Assembly (NCBI GenBank): GCA_030248295.1
Contig: JASANH010000626.1
Coordinates: 1-64,000 of the forward strand
Length of the DNA: 64,000 nucleotides
Direction of reading: 5' to 3'
Origin: Mesodorylaimus sp. YZB2_4
Taxonomy: Eukaryota > Nematoda > Enoplea > Dorylaimida > Dorylaimidae
The notes below the pieces were generated by a model that worked only from the letters and a program-made list of their open reading frames with translations, had not been told where the DNA came from and did not search any database. Made by a program: the position numbers and the translations under genes. Shown here in pieces: positions 37,138 through 50,837 of the stretch (position 1 is its first letter; every line of letters begins with the position of its first letter).

Positions 37138-38285
37138 ATGCGCAGCACATACACCCCTCCTCGCGCACAAGCCCGAGTAACCCTATCGCCACTTCGTCCT
37201 CCTTCGCCAAATGAGACAGGTCGGAGACGGAAGGTGGCTGCGGCACCCTATGCACCCATGGCATTCTCCATTGATAACTTACTGAAGAAGCAATCACCCG
37301 CCAACGAAACACCAATCACCTCTCCCTCGACTGTTGGCCGAGTCGCAAAAACTGGTCTGGGCCCAGCAGATAGCCTCCCATTCCCCTATCCGTGGCCAGT
37401 CGATGGCCAGGGCAGACCACTGGACGAGAATGGTTCGACGGCAGCACCCGTCTTGTCGCCAGTGGCAGCATCGTTGGCCAACCAACAATTACCTAGTTTG
37501 GCCGATCTGCAGTTGCTGTTCGGAGGAGGAGGTACCACATGCGAGCAGACGTGTCCTGTGGGCGAGTCATGCCATTGTCTCTTGCAGGGCCCAAAGCGCA
37601 TTACAGAAGAAACAGACGGAGTGGGGCTGACAGAAAGCCCCGACAGGCATATTCGAGCAAGCAGTTGGAAAAATTGGAGGACGAGTTCAAGGTAAGAAGG
37701 ACGCCTGCGTCTGCCAGCAGTTCTCTAGACTGATGATTAGGTCATAAAGTGGGGTGACTGCCATCATATGCCATGTTTTGTTTCAGAAAGACAAATATCT
37801 GAGCGTCAGCAAGCGCGTGGAATTGTCAAAGTCATTGAACCTCAGTGAGACTCAGATCAAGACCTGGTTTCAAAATCGCAGGTACATCTGCACCCTAAAC
37901 CTCAGTTTTATTCCCCAAGCAGCTATTATTCAGGACCAAATGGAAAAAGCAAGTGACGGCCAGCCTTCGTCAACTCTATCGCCATGGTCTCTATTCCCAA
38001 TACGCGGCAGCGGCAGCAGCTGCCAACCCGGCGTGTTTTCTGCCCATGATGGCACCTCCTGGAATGTACGATCCCTTGGCAGCACCCCCACCCGATCAAC
38101 CCAGCACCAGTGCCATGCCGTCAAGCAGCCCATGGACAGTACCAGGGACCATGTTCCTCGGCGTACCTGCAATGATGCAACCTTCGATTTTCGGCACCGA
38201 AACCAAGGAGAGCGGGACTGCTGGACGATCAACCTCAGCCGTTTCATCCTGTCCGTCTGAAACCTCGAGTGTCATAACTGAATAG
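37138..38285 (+). CDS. NK-like (ANTP class) homeobox transcription factor
   Basis: Four coding exons: 37138-37531, 37588-37691, 37787-37881, 37934-38285 (introns 56, 95 and 52 nt), 314 residues; a later ATG at 37258 would give 274. Just after that later ATG is FSIDNLLKK, a clear eh1 (Groucho-binding) motif. The homeodomain spans exons 2-4, from [19 protein letters not shown] through [13 protein letters not shown], with Gln50 and Asn51 and a Thr at position 47. Introns fall inside the homeodomain after helix 1 and after the WFQNRR of helix 3. The tail is rich in A, P and S. Thr47 and the eh1 motif place it in the NKL group near the Tlx/Barx/Bsx/Nedx families; I cannot name the family. It should be a nuclear sequence-specific repressor. 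Confidence 0.88.
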
Positions 38286-38933
38286 TGCAGGACCCATCTG
38301 CGTGTTTTATTGACAAGGCTAGTCAAACCCTCATTGCCATATATGGATGTACAGTATGCAGTAGATGCACTGAAGTAAGCGTGACGCTCCAAACCACTCC
38401 GTGTTACAAAAGGACCCACACCTCGTTGCAGCAACAACCAAAGATTCCTAACAATAAGTCGTAACACTCAATATGGGCAAGGATAATGCAACTCTCACCA
38501 CACAGGCAACAAACACGCCAAAATTATTATACGTCGTGAGTGTACTGCAAAATACTCGTAATCAGATCCTATTCATAGCGACCTCTGAACCACACCACAC
38601 CTAACACATAAGCGTGACTACCATCCCTGCAATATGCAATGCATACACGCAGTCTACTCGTCTACTTCAAACAAACATGAAAACATACGAGACTAGCGAG
38701 CACATAAGTCAATCAGGTAGTCTCGTCAAAAGGCAACTCAATTACTACAAGCACCAAGTCTTGATCAACTGCATAGGGCAGTCACAAACCAGAATTAACT
38801 CATGATCAAGATGAAAAGACCTTTCCCAAACACAGTATTCAAATCAGAAATAGAATTAGAATCAAGCAATAACCGAAGTCCGAAAATATAACTGGCCTCA
38901 TAAAAATATAACCAGCGACAACTCCAAACTTTT
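38286..38933. other. convergent intergenic between homeobox and zinc-finger genes
   Basis: Contains the 3' UTRs of the two converging genes. A minus-strand AATAAA (near 38313) and small frames occur; nothing else is recognised. A further 3' exon of the zinc-finger gene could lie here. Confidence 0.3.
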
Positions 38934-40504
38934 TTACGCCAGGAAGCATTCAACAGTTACCTGCACAACTTCTTGTTCCAGTTCTTTCCTTTTATCAGTG
39001 TAATAATCGGAATACTGAGCTCGTCCTTCGTAAACCAGAGCTACCTGCTTAGGATGACACTGTTTAAAATGCGAATACCATTGCCCGTATCCGTGACTCT
39101 TGCGAGGGCACACCTTGCACACGAAACAACAATTGACCATGTGCGACATGGCGTGCCGGATAGCCAAGTTGCCATTATGCTTGTGTTCAGCATGGCACTT
39201 GGAACATTTCATCAACATCTTTGCTTTCTGGCCGTAACGTTGCTTGAGATTTTGTATGAGCACGCGATAGTTTCTTGATGTAAAGATCGGGCCCTGATTC
39301 GGTTTCCTTCCTTTAGTACAGACACGAAATTTCTGACGAGGGATCAATCCGTTCTGCTCCGACGACGACGCCATTGAACCCGATAATAGAGGAGTAGTTG
39401 GAGTCGAAGAAGTTGAGCAATCTGAACTATTTCCTACACTGTCCATTTCATCATCATTATTTGCGGAAGATAAGAATTCATCGGTTTCATTTGGCGATTT
39501 GTCAGAAGCGTGTAAAGTCAAGGGCTGATCCATTCCCGAAGGAGACTGACAAGTTGATTCAATCGCAGGTTGTTTATTTGGTCCACTTGAGGATTCTCTC
39601 GATTTTATCTGAGACGACTCGCTCGCTCCCGGTACAGCTTGTCCATTCAATTCCACACGACGATTACCAGCATCTGGTCTGAAAAACTTCAGTAAAGATT
39701 TCCAGTCAAATATACCCCTACACCATGGCTTACCGGTCAGGAAACACATCAGTCGCATAAATAACATACTCGCAAGTTTTTTTACGAAATTCAGCCGCAT
39801 GTGACGGCTGTGTAGGCGTAGCGAGTAATCCCTTCTGAGAATTGTATATGCTCAATTCAGCCATGAAATCGCTTAAAGCCGCTTTGTACTGAACATCCGC
39901 CGCTATGGCCTAGGAGAAACAAGACTGAATCATTTTCTAGCCAACGCAGAAGTCAGAAAGATGATAGGCACATCAGCAAAACCTCCAGCTATCATTCAAA
40001 CTACGTAGAAAGAGGCCGTTCTTATGACCACATTCGTAACTGAGAGAGCCAAAAACTTGAAGATTCTGGCAGATATTAATACTGTGGTATGTCTCCTTCG
40101 CCAAAAAACAAATAAAACTACCAGCAAAACTACCTGTTCCCATAGGCCTACCTGTCCTGGATGTTTCGTTTTCATATGATTCACGAAATCGTTGGCCGCA
40201 TAAGCTTCGTATGGTTCACCTTTCGAACAAAATCTATCATCATTGCCAGTTCCGTCGCACGTATACGTGTCTGTCGACGCGATTTTCAAATTATTTTTTC
40301 GTTCAACATGGCCAGACGCAGTGTGCGATGCCAAATAATCCACTGGCATACTAAAAGCAAGTCATGTTATGCGAGTATGTATTATAGTAGCAACATGAGA
40401 TCTAAGCTATCCAAATTTTTAAGGCATAACACGGTTACTTACTTTCGATAATCGCCTAATAATGGCGAACAAAAGGTACAAATCGCCTTAGGCGCTTCCT
40501 CCAT
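38934..40504 (-). CDS. orphan zinc-finger protein, four Cys2His2-like modules
   Basis: Four exons, phase-consistent: 40443-40504, 40152-40350, 39734-39909, 38934-39678; 393 residues. The N-terminal exons carry C9-x2-C12...H30-x4-H35 and C52-x9-C62...H79-x4-H84. The last exon carries CSKCHAEHK...RHAMSH and CKVCPRKSHGYGQWY with following His residues, again C2H2-like. Between lies a Ser/Asn/Asp-rich low-complexity stretch. Irregular spacing within the modules sets it apart from Kruppel-type fingers, and I do not recognise the family. Nucleic-acid binding is an inference from the finger-like modules. The final CAG|gtaact close to the stop could be a donor, so the C-terminus may differ. It converges with the homeobox gene and diverges from the metallopeptidase gene. 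Confidence 0.7.
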
Positions 40505-41219
40505 CTTGTTTGGATCGGAGGGATAAAAGAGGAGGTAGGATCACAGATCTAAAATGTTGTAGATCCGTGGATAACAAGATTCTTTCCGCGCGAAGACTGC
40601 CAAAACAAAGACATGAAAAAAACTAAAAGGAAAACGGACCTACAGTAAGCCGCCACATAAAGAATTTTACCGCACTTAGCAGACAACTGTTCTCTAGTCG
40701 CGGCAATTCGAATTGCGAAGAGAAAAGTGACTGGCTCTAAAAAATACAGTAAGTTCATTCTTCGCGAGCCCATACGTGGGAAGGAATGTAAATCATTCAC
40801 AGCTTCTTACCCAGCTATGTCCCATTAGTCTGACACCCCTTTTTAACACAGGGAAATCAGTGCATTGAGTCCTTTGTCCTCTCGAGCAGAATTTAAATCT
40901 TCCTCGTGCATGACTGTCAAATGCATCCTTTCCTCGGCATCTCCTCTCCGTTTTTGTCACGCATACTTTTATGTGAGTTCTATTTTTGGGTGTAGAATCT
41001 AGCAAGTGCAATGAATTAGAACACTTTCTCTGGCACAGATGTTTGCCGACACCTTAGAACCTGTTTCACTTTTTGCACACACGTTTGGGCACTATGCATG
41101 AAATGACGTCAAGTGGAGTCCGCAAAGGAACGAAACAGCGCGTAGTCCCAAAACACAGACTGACCCGAGAAAGTGTATCAGTTTCGTAGGATTTGCTCGG
41201 GATAACAGGTTGTGATTGG
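40505..41219. other. divergent intergenic, shared promoter region
   Basis: 715 bp between divergent starts of the zinc-finger and metallopeptidase genes. Two TACAGTA heptamers occur at about 40641 and 40745. No core promoter element can be assigned with confidence. Confidence 0.3.
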
Positions 41220-42074
41220 ATGGCAGCCAACTGGGTACTCAACACCTGGGGATATTGGCTGCTGTGTGCTCAGGTAATCCTAGTGCACTCGTCTCCGACA
41301 AGGCCTGGCTTTTGTCACCGCACCCCAGTGGTATCAACGTGTCGTCTTCCTTCACATTATTTGGACAGGATTGACCAAAATTATTATTGGAAGGTGGTTG
41401 ATGCTAATGGCATACCCATACTGGGCACAGCCAACGTGTCGAGCGCGGCCATGGTCGAGGCTGCGCGCATGATCACGAGCATGCTCCAGCATTGCCCCAG
41501 CAATTACGCTGAGCAAATCGTGGTGAGAGGAGATCGTGTGGTGGTCCTGGGACGAAATGAGAAATTGCAAGATCTTCCCGAATTCCGGAACCGAGTCAAC
41601 GATAGAAGTCTGCAGGGGCGACGAGGTTATAACAGTCTGGGTGTCATTGTGTGCGCCGAAGAGAACCTGCTGTGCGAAGAGCGTGATGACTATCGTGGTT
41701 ACAGCGTGTGCATGCACGAATTCGCGCACTCTTTGGACGCCTCCTTCACCAAATTGGACCCTCCGTTCAAGCGATTGGTTGTGACTGCATTCAGGGCAGC
41801 AGCTGAGGACCAACGGCACATTTGGTCCAACACTTATGCGGCATCGGATCCAGCCGAGTACTTTGCAGAATTGAGTGTGTCTTGGTTTGACGCCAGTTCC
41901 AAGTACCCTGTGCCAGGCTCATTCAATGGAATATGGAGCAGGCAGCTGTTGAAAGGCTACGATCAGTTCATGAGCGAGCTGTTGAAACGAGTTTATGGCG
42001 ATGACCAGTGGAGGTACTCGTGTGCTGATGTGTGTTCGGGTCCGATATATGAAGATCTGACTTGCTTTGTGTGA
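41220..42074 (+). CDS. secreted HExxH zinc metallopeptidase, ATLF-like
   Basis: Single exon, 284 residues from the first in-frame ATG. A hydrophobic N-terminus (WGYWLLCAQVILVHSS) looks like a signal peptide. The catalytic motif CMHEFAHSLD (HEFAH at residues 166-170) is followed about 43 residues later by DPAEYFAELS, which supplies a glutamate in the position of the third zinc ligand. The HExxH...E spacing and the PxExFAE context resemble the ATLF (peptidase M34-type) catalytic domain, which also has scattered eukaryotic relatives. Paired cysteines suggest disulphides. The substrate is unknown, and nothing suggests it acts as a toxin. An intronless secreted gene of a patchily distributed family is a candidate for horizontal gain, but codon use looks like its neighbours. 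The assignment to ATLF rests on motif spacing only. Confidence 0.65.
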   Translation: MAANWVLNTWGYWLLCAQVILVHSSPTRPGFCHRTPVVSTCRLPSHYLDRIDQNYYWKVVDANGIPILGTANVSSAAMVEAARMITSMLQHCPSNYAEQIVVRGDRVVVLGRNEKLQDLPEFRNRVNDRSLQGRRGYNSLGVIVCAEENLLCEERDDYRGYSVCMHEFAHSLDASFTKLDPPFKRLVVTAFRAAAEDQRHIWSNTYAASDPAEYFAELSVSWFDASSKYPVPGSFNGIWSRQLLKGYDQFMSELLKRVYGDDQWRYSCADVCSGPIYEDLTCFV

Positions 42075-42338
42075 TGCTCGAATAGAATGATTGAAAGATC
42101 TAGCCAGCAGAGAGAAGTACCTGAAGATGAGCTTTGATGCCCTTTCTTGAGTGTCGCCCTCTTGCTCATGCTGGTGGGGCTGTGCTCAAGGTTTGGATCT
42201 GGAGTTGGCCACTGGTCCTAAATACTGTGCATCCCCTCAAGCAACATCCCTTTGACCATCACTACACAAGTTTATCTGAAGAGACGACAGACATACTGTA
42301 AGTTCACTCACATGTCTACACAACACCAGTTTGTGCAT

Positions 42339-44132
42339 TCACAGTCCATCACTTTCAAGAGTCCCATTCTTCGAAGACTTTCTGGCCTCGGTCGTCTTGA
42401 CGGCCTTGTATTCTCTTCTGCTACAGCATTGCATTGCCGCCCAGTTTTCCTTCAAGGCGGCATATCCCACGCTTTCGCCTCGTTCAGCCTCGGCTACGGT
42501 CTCGGGCATGTACCGACCTTTGGTCTCTGGCAATGCCAGCACGCTGATCCCTGATGTGGCTGCAGCCGTACCCATGAGGATCATGGGTAGCATTTTGTAG
42601 ATCTTGGCCGAGTGCACCACATAGGGCATGATCGTGCTGCCCAGGGTGCCCACGAAGGAGCTGAACCCCGTGCCCACCCCTCTCAGCTGAGTGGGGTAAC
42701 TTTCTCCGGCCAACTGAACCAAGACACCAAAACTGAGGGTAATGCCGAATTTGGCAGCTAATGTCAAAGTGACGATGATCCATGGATTTAGATCGAGCGA
42801 ATCGACTGGCACGGCGCAGAATAGGAGAATACCACAAGCGATCATGGATATGCTGAGAGGGGGAATACGGCCGTATCGATCCAGCAGGAACACGATCACT
42901 AGGCCCGCCGGGATCTCAACAGCCGCTTGCAAGGTGTAAGTCACAAACAGGTTTCCCTTCAGATTTTCCATATTGTAGGCTATGGCCAAATAAGTGAGGA
43001 GGTTCGCCGCCCAGCCGTACGTGATCAGACAAGTTTTCCACCTAAGATTTCTGGTACGAAATAAATCCTGAATCCGGGGCTTTCTTTGTAGATTCGTAGA
43101 AGGTTGCTCTATCTTCCTGCTCTCATGGTCGCTGCCGTGATCCAACCGATGCTCCTTGGTCAACTGCCTAGAGTCGAGCGAGTCATCAGCACTCGCGTGG
43201 TCCCCTGCGGCTGTGCCTTCATGCCCGCTGGTGTCCAGCAGCTTCCTTACAAGCTCCTCATTCAAAGTCTTTTTCTCCCATTTTGCCATCTTCCTCACAG
43301 TCTTCAACGCTTCCTGGTTCCTCCCCTTCGATATTAACCACCTCGGCGACTCGTCGATAAGGAATGCGAACGAATAGAGGAGTAGGAATGGTACAGAACC
43401 AGCCAGGGTCAGCTTCGTCCACGTGTCGCATAGCCAGGCCAGGCCGCCCACCACCACCACCGCCACTCCGTACAGTACGCACATGATCATAGTGACCATG
43501 GTCCGCTTGCTCGGGCCCACATATTCCAAGGCCCAAGTATAACTGACGTTCCAAGTAGACGTAGAACTGAATGCCATGAAGGATCGTAGGATAGCATAGG
43601 TCAAAAAGTTGGGCGCGAATACACTGGATATGCCACCAATCATATTGGATGTGAGTACTATGAAAAAGGCCACTTTTCGACCCCACATATCTTGGAAATA
43701 ACTATTGATCAGACATCCGAATAAGGTGACCAGACTGTGCAGACTCATCATGGTTTTCGGGTAAATAGCACGATCGCACACCAAATCCCATTGAGTCACC
43801 ACGGTCGATTTGAAGTATTCTTGGTCATAGACGAATCTATTGCACTCGTGCCACGACTGATTGCCTCCCACACTCACCCCGATCTCCTCGTCGTCCTTAT
43901 ACTTACAGGCACGAAGTAAGATCGGATCGGTCCAGTTCCAGTAATCACCAGGCTCCGATTCATTTCTATGGTCAGGCACGCACAAAAAATTGGGTGTATA
44001 GCCCAAGAAGACGAAGGCTACTCCGAACGCGTTCATAAAACATCCTGGTAGACAAAGAAGGTAAACCACAAATTTTTGATAAAGTCCAAATTGACCAACG
44101 TCTTCCAAAACTGCATCAAAATCCAAGACCAT
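42339..44132 (-). CDS. SLC22 family organic ion transporter (MFS)
   Basis: Single exon, 597 residues; the start is the first in-frame ATG (44132), followed by DFDAVLEDVGQFGLYQ, the typical N-terminus of organic cation/anion transporters. A large glycosylated loop follows TM1 (CVPDHRNESEP). The MFS signature DMWGRKV sits after TM2, DESPRWLISKGR after TM6 and LPETKGRYMPET after TM12, so all 12 TM helices are accounted for. The TM6-7 cytoplasmic loop is long and charged (about 70 residues, His/Asp/Ser-rich). SLC22 proteins move small organic cations, anions or carnitine across the plasma membrane; the substrate cannot be predicted here. It converges with the metallopeptidase gene (264 bp apart). 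Confidence 0.92.
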   Translation of the reverse strand: MVLDFDAVLEDVGQFGLYQKFVVYLLCLPGCFMNAFGVAFVFLGYTPNFLCVPDHRNESEPGDYWNWTDPILLRACKYKDDEEIGVSVGGNQSWHECNRFVYDQEYFKSTVVTQWDLVCDRAIYPKTMMSLHSLVTLFGCLINSYFQDMWGRKVAFFIVLTSNMIGGISSVFAPNFLTYAILRSFMAFSSTSTWNVSYTWALEYVGPSKRTMVTMIMCVLYGVAVVVVGGLAWLCDTWTKLTLAGSVPFLLLYSFAFLIDESPRWLISKGRNQEALKTVRKMAKWEKKTLNEELVRKLLDTSGHEGTAAGDHASADDSLDSRQLTKEHRLDHGSDHESRKIEQPSTNLQRKPRIQDLFRTRNLRWKTCLITYGWAANLLTYLAIAYNMENLKGNLFVTYTLQAAVEIPAGLVIVFLLDRYGRIPPLSISMIACGILLFCAVPVDSLDLNPWIIVTLTLAAKFGITLSFGVLVQLAGESYPTQLRGVGTGFSSFVGTLGSTIMPYVVHSAKIYKMLPMILMGTAAATSGISVLALPETKGRYMPETVAEAERGESVGYAALKENWAAMQCCSRREYKAVKTTEARKSSKNGTLESDGL

Positions 44133-45831
44133 TTTTGATACCTCTTTCCTCCACCTTCTCAATAATTGAGTAGAGCCAAAGCAAATTCGAAGATACGGAA
44201 TGCTTTTGTTGGCTAAACTGATAAAAGATGCTTAATGGGAGCGCGTGATAATGCCAGTGCATTGAACATCTATTTGATAAGGGATATTTGGTTTTGAGTG
44301 TACGCCATCGAGGCCAGGCGGCTTGCATGCGATTGACAAAACAGATTCGAACTACTTTTTCGTAGGCAATGCACAAAAGGCAGGATAGGCAATAAAAGCC
44401 TCCTAGCCTATATTAATCGTGTGAATGTCATTTTGAGCAATCTGGCCTGTCATTACGGATTATGCGCGTCAAGTAGGAAAACTGATTTTTATGGAAGTGC
44501 TAAAGTGGACAGGTTACCAGTTCATACCTATCGCACAATGTGTGAAATGAACTGAGCATCGACACCCTGTCATACCTACAGTGCAAAATCAGGAGGCAAA
44601 CCTCGAATTCACACACAAGTAGAAAGGCTAATGAGCAAATGGACTTCCCTATCAGGCGTGGGGTCCATTCATGTACTGTAGAGTTCGAGAAGGCCAGAGA
44701 ATCTAGGAACGACTTCTATGTCGGGTCTGATCGCGGGTCCATGCAGTACAGAGTTCGAGGAGTCAAAGGGCACCCGCAGTCAGACCTGAAGTCTGGTCGG
44801 AAATGTATGGCAGCTAATACTGACGATGAGAGGTGTCGTACTTTCAAGCTAACACGATGCCCATAGTTTTGCCCGATACTTGCACAAACTGAAACACATG
44901 GTCTAGTTAATGCCAAGGATGTGTACATAGGCTAAGAGCATGTTTTTTATTCTTTGTGGAGCCAAGGCGACATAGGAGCAGCAGTTTCAGGTTAATGTGC
45001 AGCACCTAAATACCTAAAATTCCACAGCAGGTGTGCAGTTGCTGAAAGCTCATTTATTGCTCTGATATTTTCGCAATTTCTATCACAGCAAGATGTAATA
45101 CGACTGGGTCCATGTTACAGGAGGGAATGACCAGTGGAGCTTTTGCACTAGGCCAACAACCCAGGGCAGCCAACCAAGTCTTCCGACCTAGACCATGTCT
45201 AAAACATCACCCTGACGGGTGAAGCTCCCAGCTGCTAGCAGCAACTTGATTTAACGAGCATTAAATAGTCCTTGTCGAAAAGTAAAACAGTCTACTCAGG
45301 CCAGTGTCAGTCTTACATTGCCAGTACCACCAGGCGGAGTCACCTGGCAAACATAACTCTGTGGTGGCTTTGATAAAAAGTTAGCAGCAACAACACTGAC
45401 AGGTTAGTCCCGATACTGACACTTGACCAGGATCTGTCATGTTCGTCGCCCAGACTCATCCATCATATGCCTCTGCAATGGCTGAGCATGATGGCCGTCT
45501 TGATCGAAAAGGTCAAAGGCCTGGAGTATGTCGTTCGATTGAGTTGGTGTTCGAGTAATTAATGAGCAATAGGACTTGCTGACACTATCAACTACGTGGC
45601 AACAGGAGAGGGCACCTGAGTACCATGGTGATTTATTAGACAACAACTTGAATTTGGCGGGTGTGCAGAATGTTGTCTGCAAGACGCGGGAGTCACGCAA
45701 ACAGTAGTGATTTTTAGCCTTGGTCAGCTTTGAGTTGAGTCTGCGAATAAGCAATCTAGATATATTTTGAGTTTGCTCTTGTAAACATAGAAATTCTTTG
45801 GCGGGTTTGGCTTGACGACAACGCCCGAACC
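44133..45831. other. divergent intergenic between SLC22 and Gemin3 genes
   Basis: No gene. It contains a dispersed repeat (45097-45236) and a short imperfect direct repeat with GGGTCCAT...GAGTTCGAG at about 44660 and 44734. It should carry the promoters of both flanking genes. Confidence 0.35.
45097..45236 (+). repeat. dispersed repeat, copy 1
   Basis: About 140 bp that recurs at 62229-62370. Shared blocks in order include ATACGACTGGGTCC, AGCTTTTGCACTA, CAAGTCTTCCGACCTAG, ACATCACCCT and ACGGGTGA. The family is not recognised; a short non-autonomous element or the tail of a SINE/LINE is likely. Confidence 0.6.
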
Positions 45832-49815
<3,984 letters not shown>

Positions 49816-50837
49816 TGGCAAGGCGATTGAGTGCTTGATTGCGTAAAACGCGCGAGGGAATGTGTACTCGTATGGGGAATTGAATGATTGGAAAAGGAAA
49901 TATGTTGTGCTAAGTAAAGATGTTAGGGTGGTCGACATTGACGTTATGGTATGCACTCGGGGGGCTGCTTTGTCACCTGCCCGCGAGGCTCGTTCGCGTT
50001 TGTGCTGTCAGAAGAACAATGCAGTGAATGGATGTGCCCGGGCCAACAGCTGCGCGAGTACAATCTCATCCACTCGAGACACCTTTGAGGTAATGACCAG
50101 GCATTTCGAATCATTCCTTCAATCAAAACACGGGTGCCATTTGTGCACCTACGAGTACAGGGTGGGGGAGGGAAGTGTTTCATTTATATCCCGTCAAATC
50201 ATCAGTTGCTTGCAGCTTCCCTGCGCAGTGCCCTTGGTGTGTACACTTCTCGACGGCACACGTTTTGCTCAAGTTTTGGGGCCAAAGCTAACTTTTTCAA
50301 ACTCGACGGGCGTGTAGAAGAGGAGTGCGCATCGCGACTGCCGTGATCCCGAAAAGAAGGCCAACAACGGACGACGAGCTGTTGAGACTCGTTTTTAAGC
50401 CAACTTTTCGAATTCAGCCTCGAACTAGCCTTTGCCGCTGTCTTTTGAGAAAGGCGTAGAAGAATGTTGGCGCGCCCCGTAGAACGGAATACGTGCTGCT
50501 GTAAGTTTAGCTCCACTGAAGACACCTACGAGTCCTGGTGCCGCAGGAAGCTCTTCTTGGACTAGCTGTGTCCTCCCTGAGCGGGTGCCAGCCGAGACTC
50601 GTCGAAGCGGTGCTCGCCAGCACGATAACATACGTGCTTATGTCGTATTAGTTGATTGGATGGTCGTCAGAGGCAAAGGTCTGCTTAGTGGTCACCATAC
50701 CTGGCAGACGGTGCTATTTTTGGAAAATTATGCCCAGAGGATGGGGGCGTGGTCACTGCTAGCGACTGGTGTCACCCGCGTGTAGCTTGTTGTCCATTCC
50801 TTGAAATTTTCTGCTCATTTGTAGGCTATCGTTGAAG
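49816..50837. other. intergenic between Gemin3 and Zasp genes
   Basis: About 1 kb without recognised coding sequence. A TTTGTAG acceptor-like site lies just before the Zasp ATG (about 50818-50824), so a 5' UTR exon of Zasp probably lies in or before this stretch. Confidence 0.35.

Noticed and set aside
41274..41280. GTAATC donor-like site in the metallopeptidase signal region
   Set aside because: The frame continues with good protein character, and no acceptor restoring a better protein was seen.
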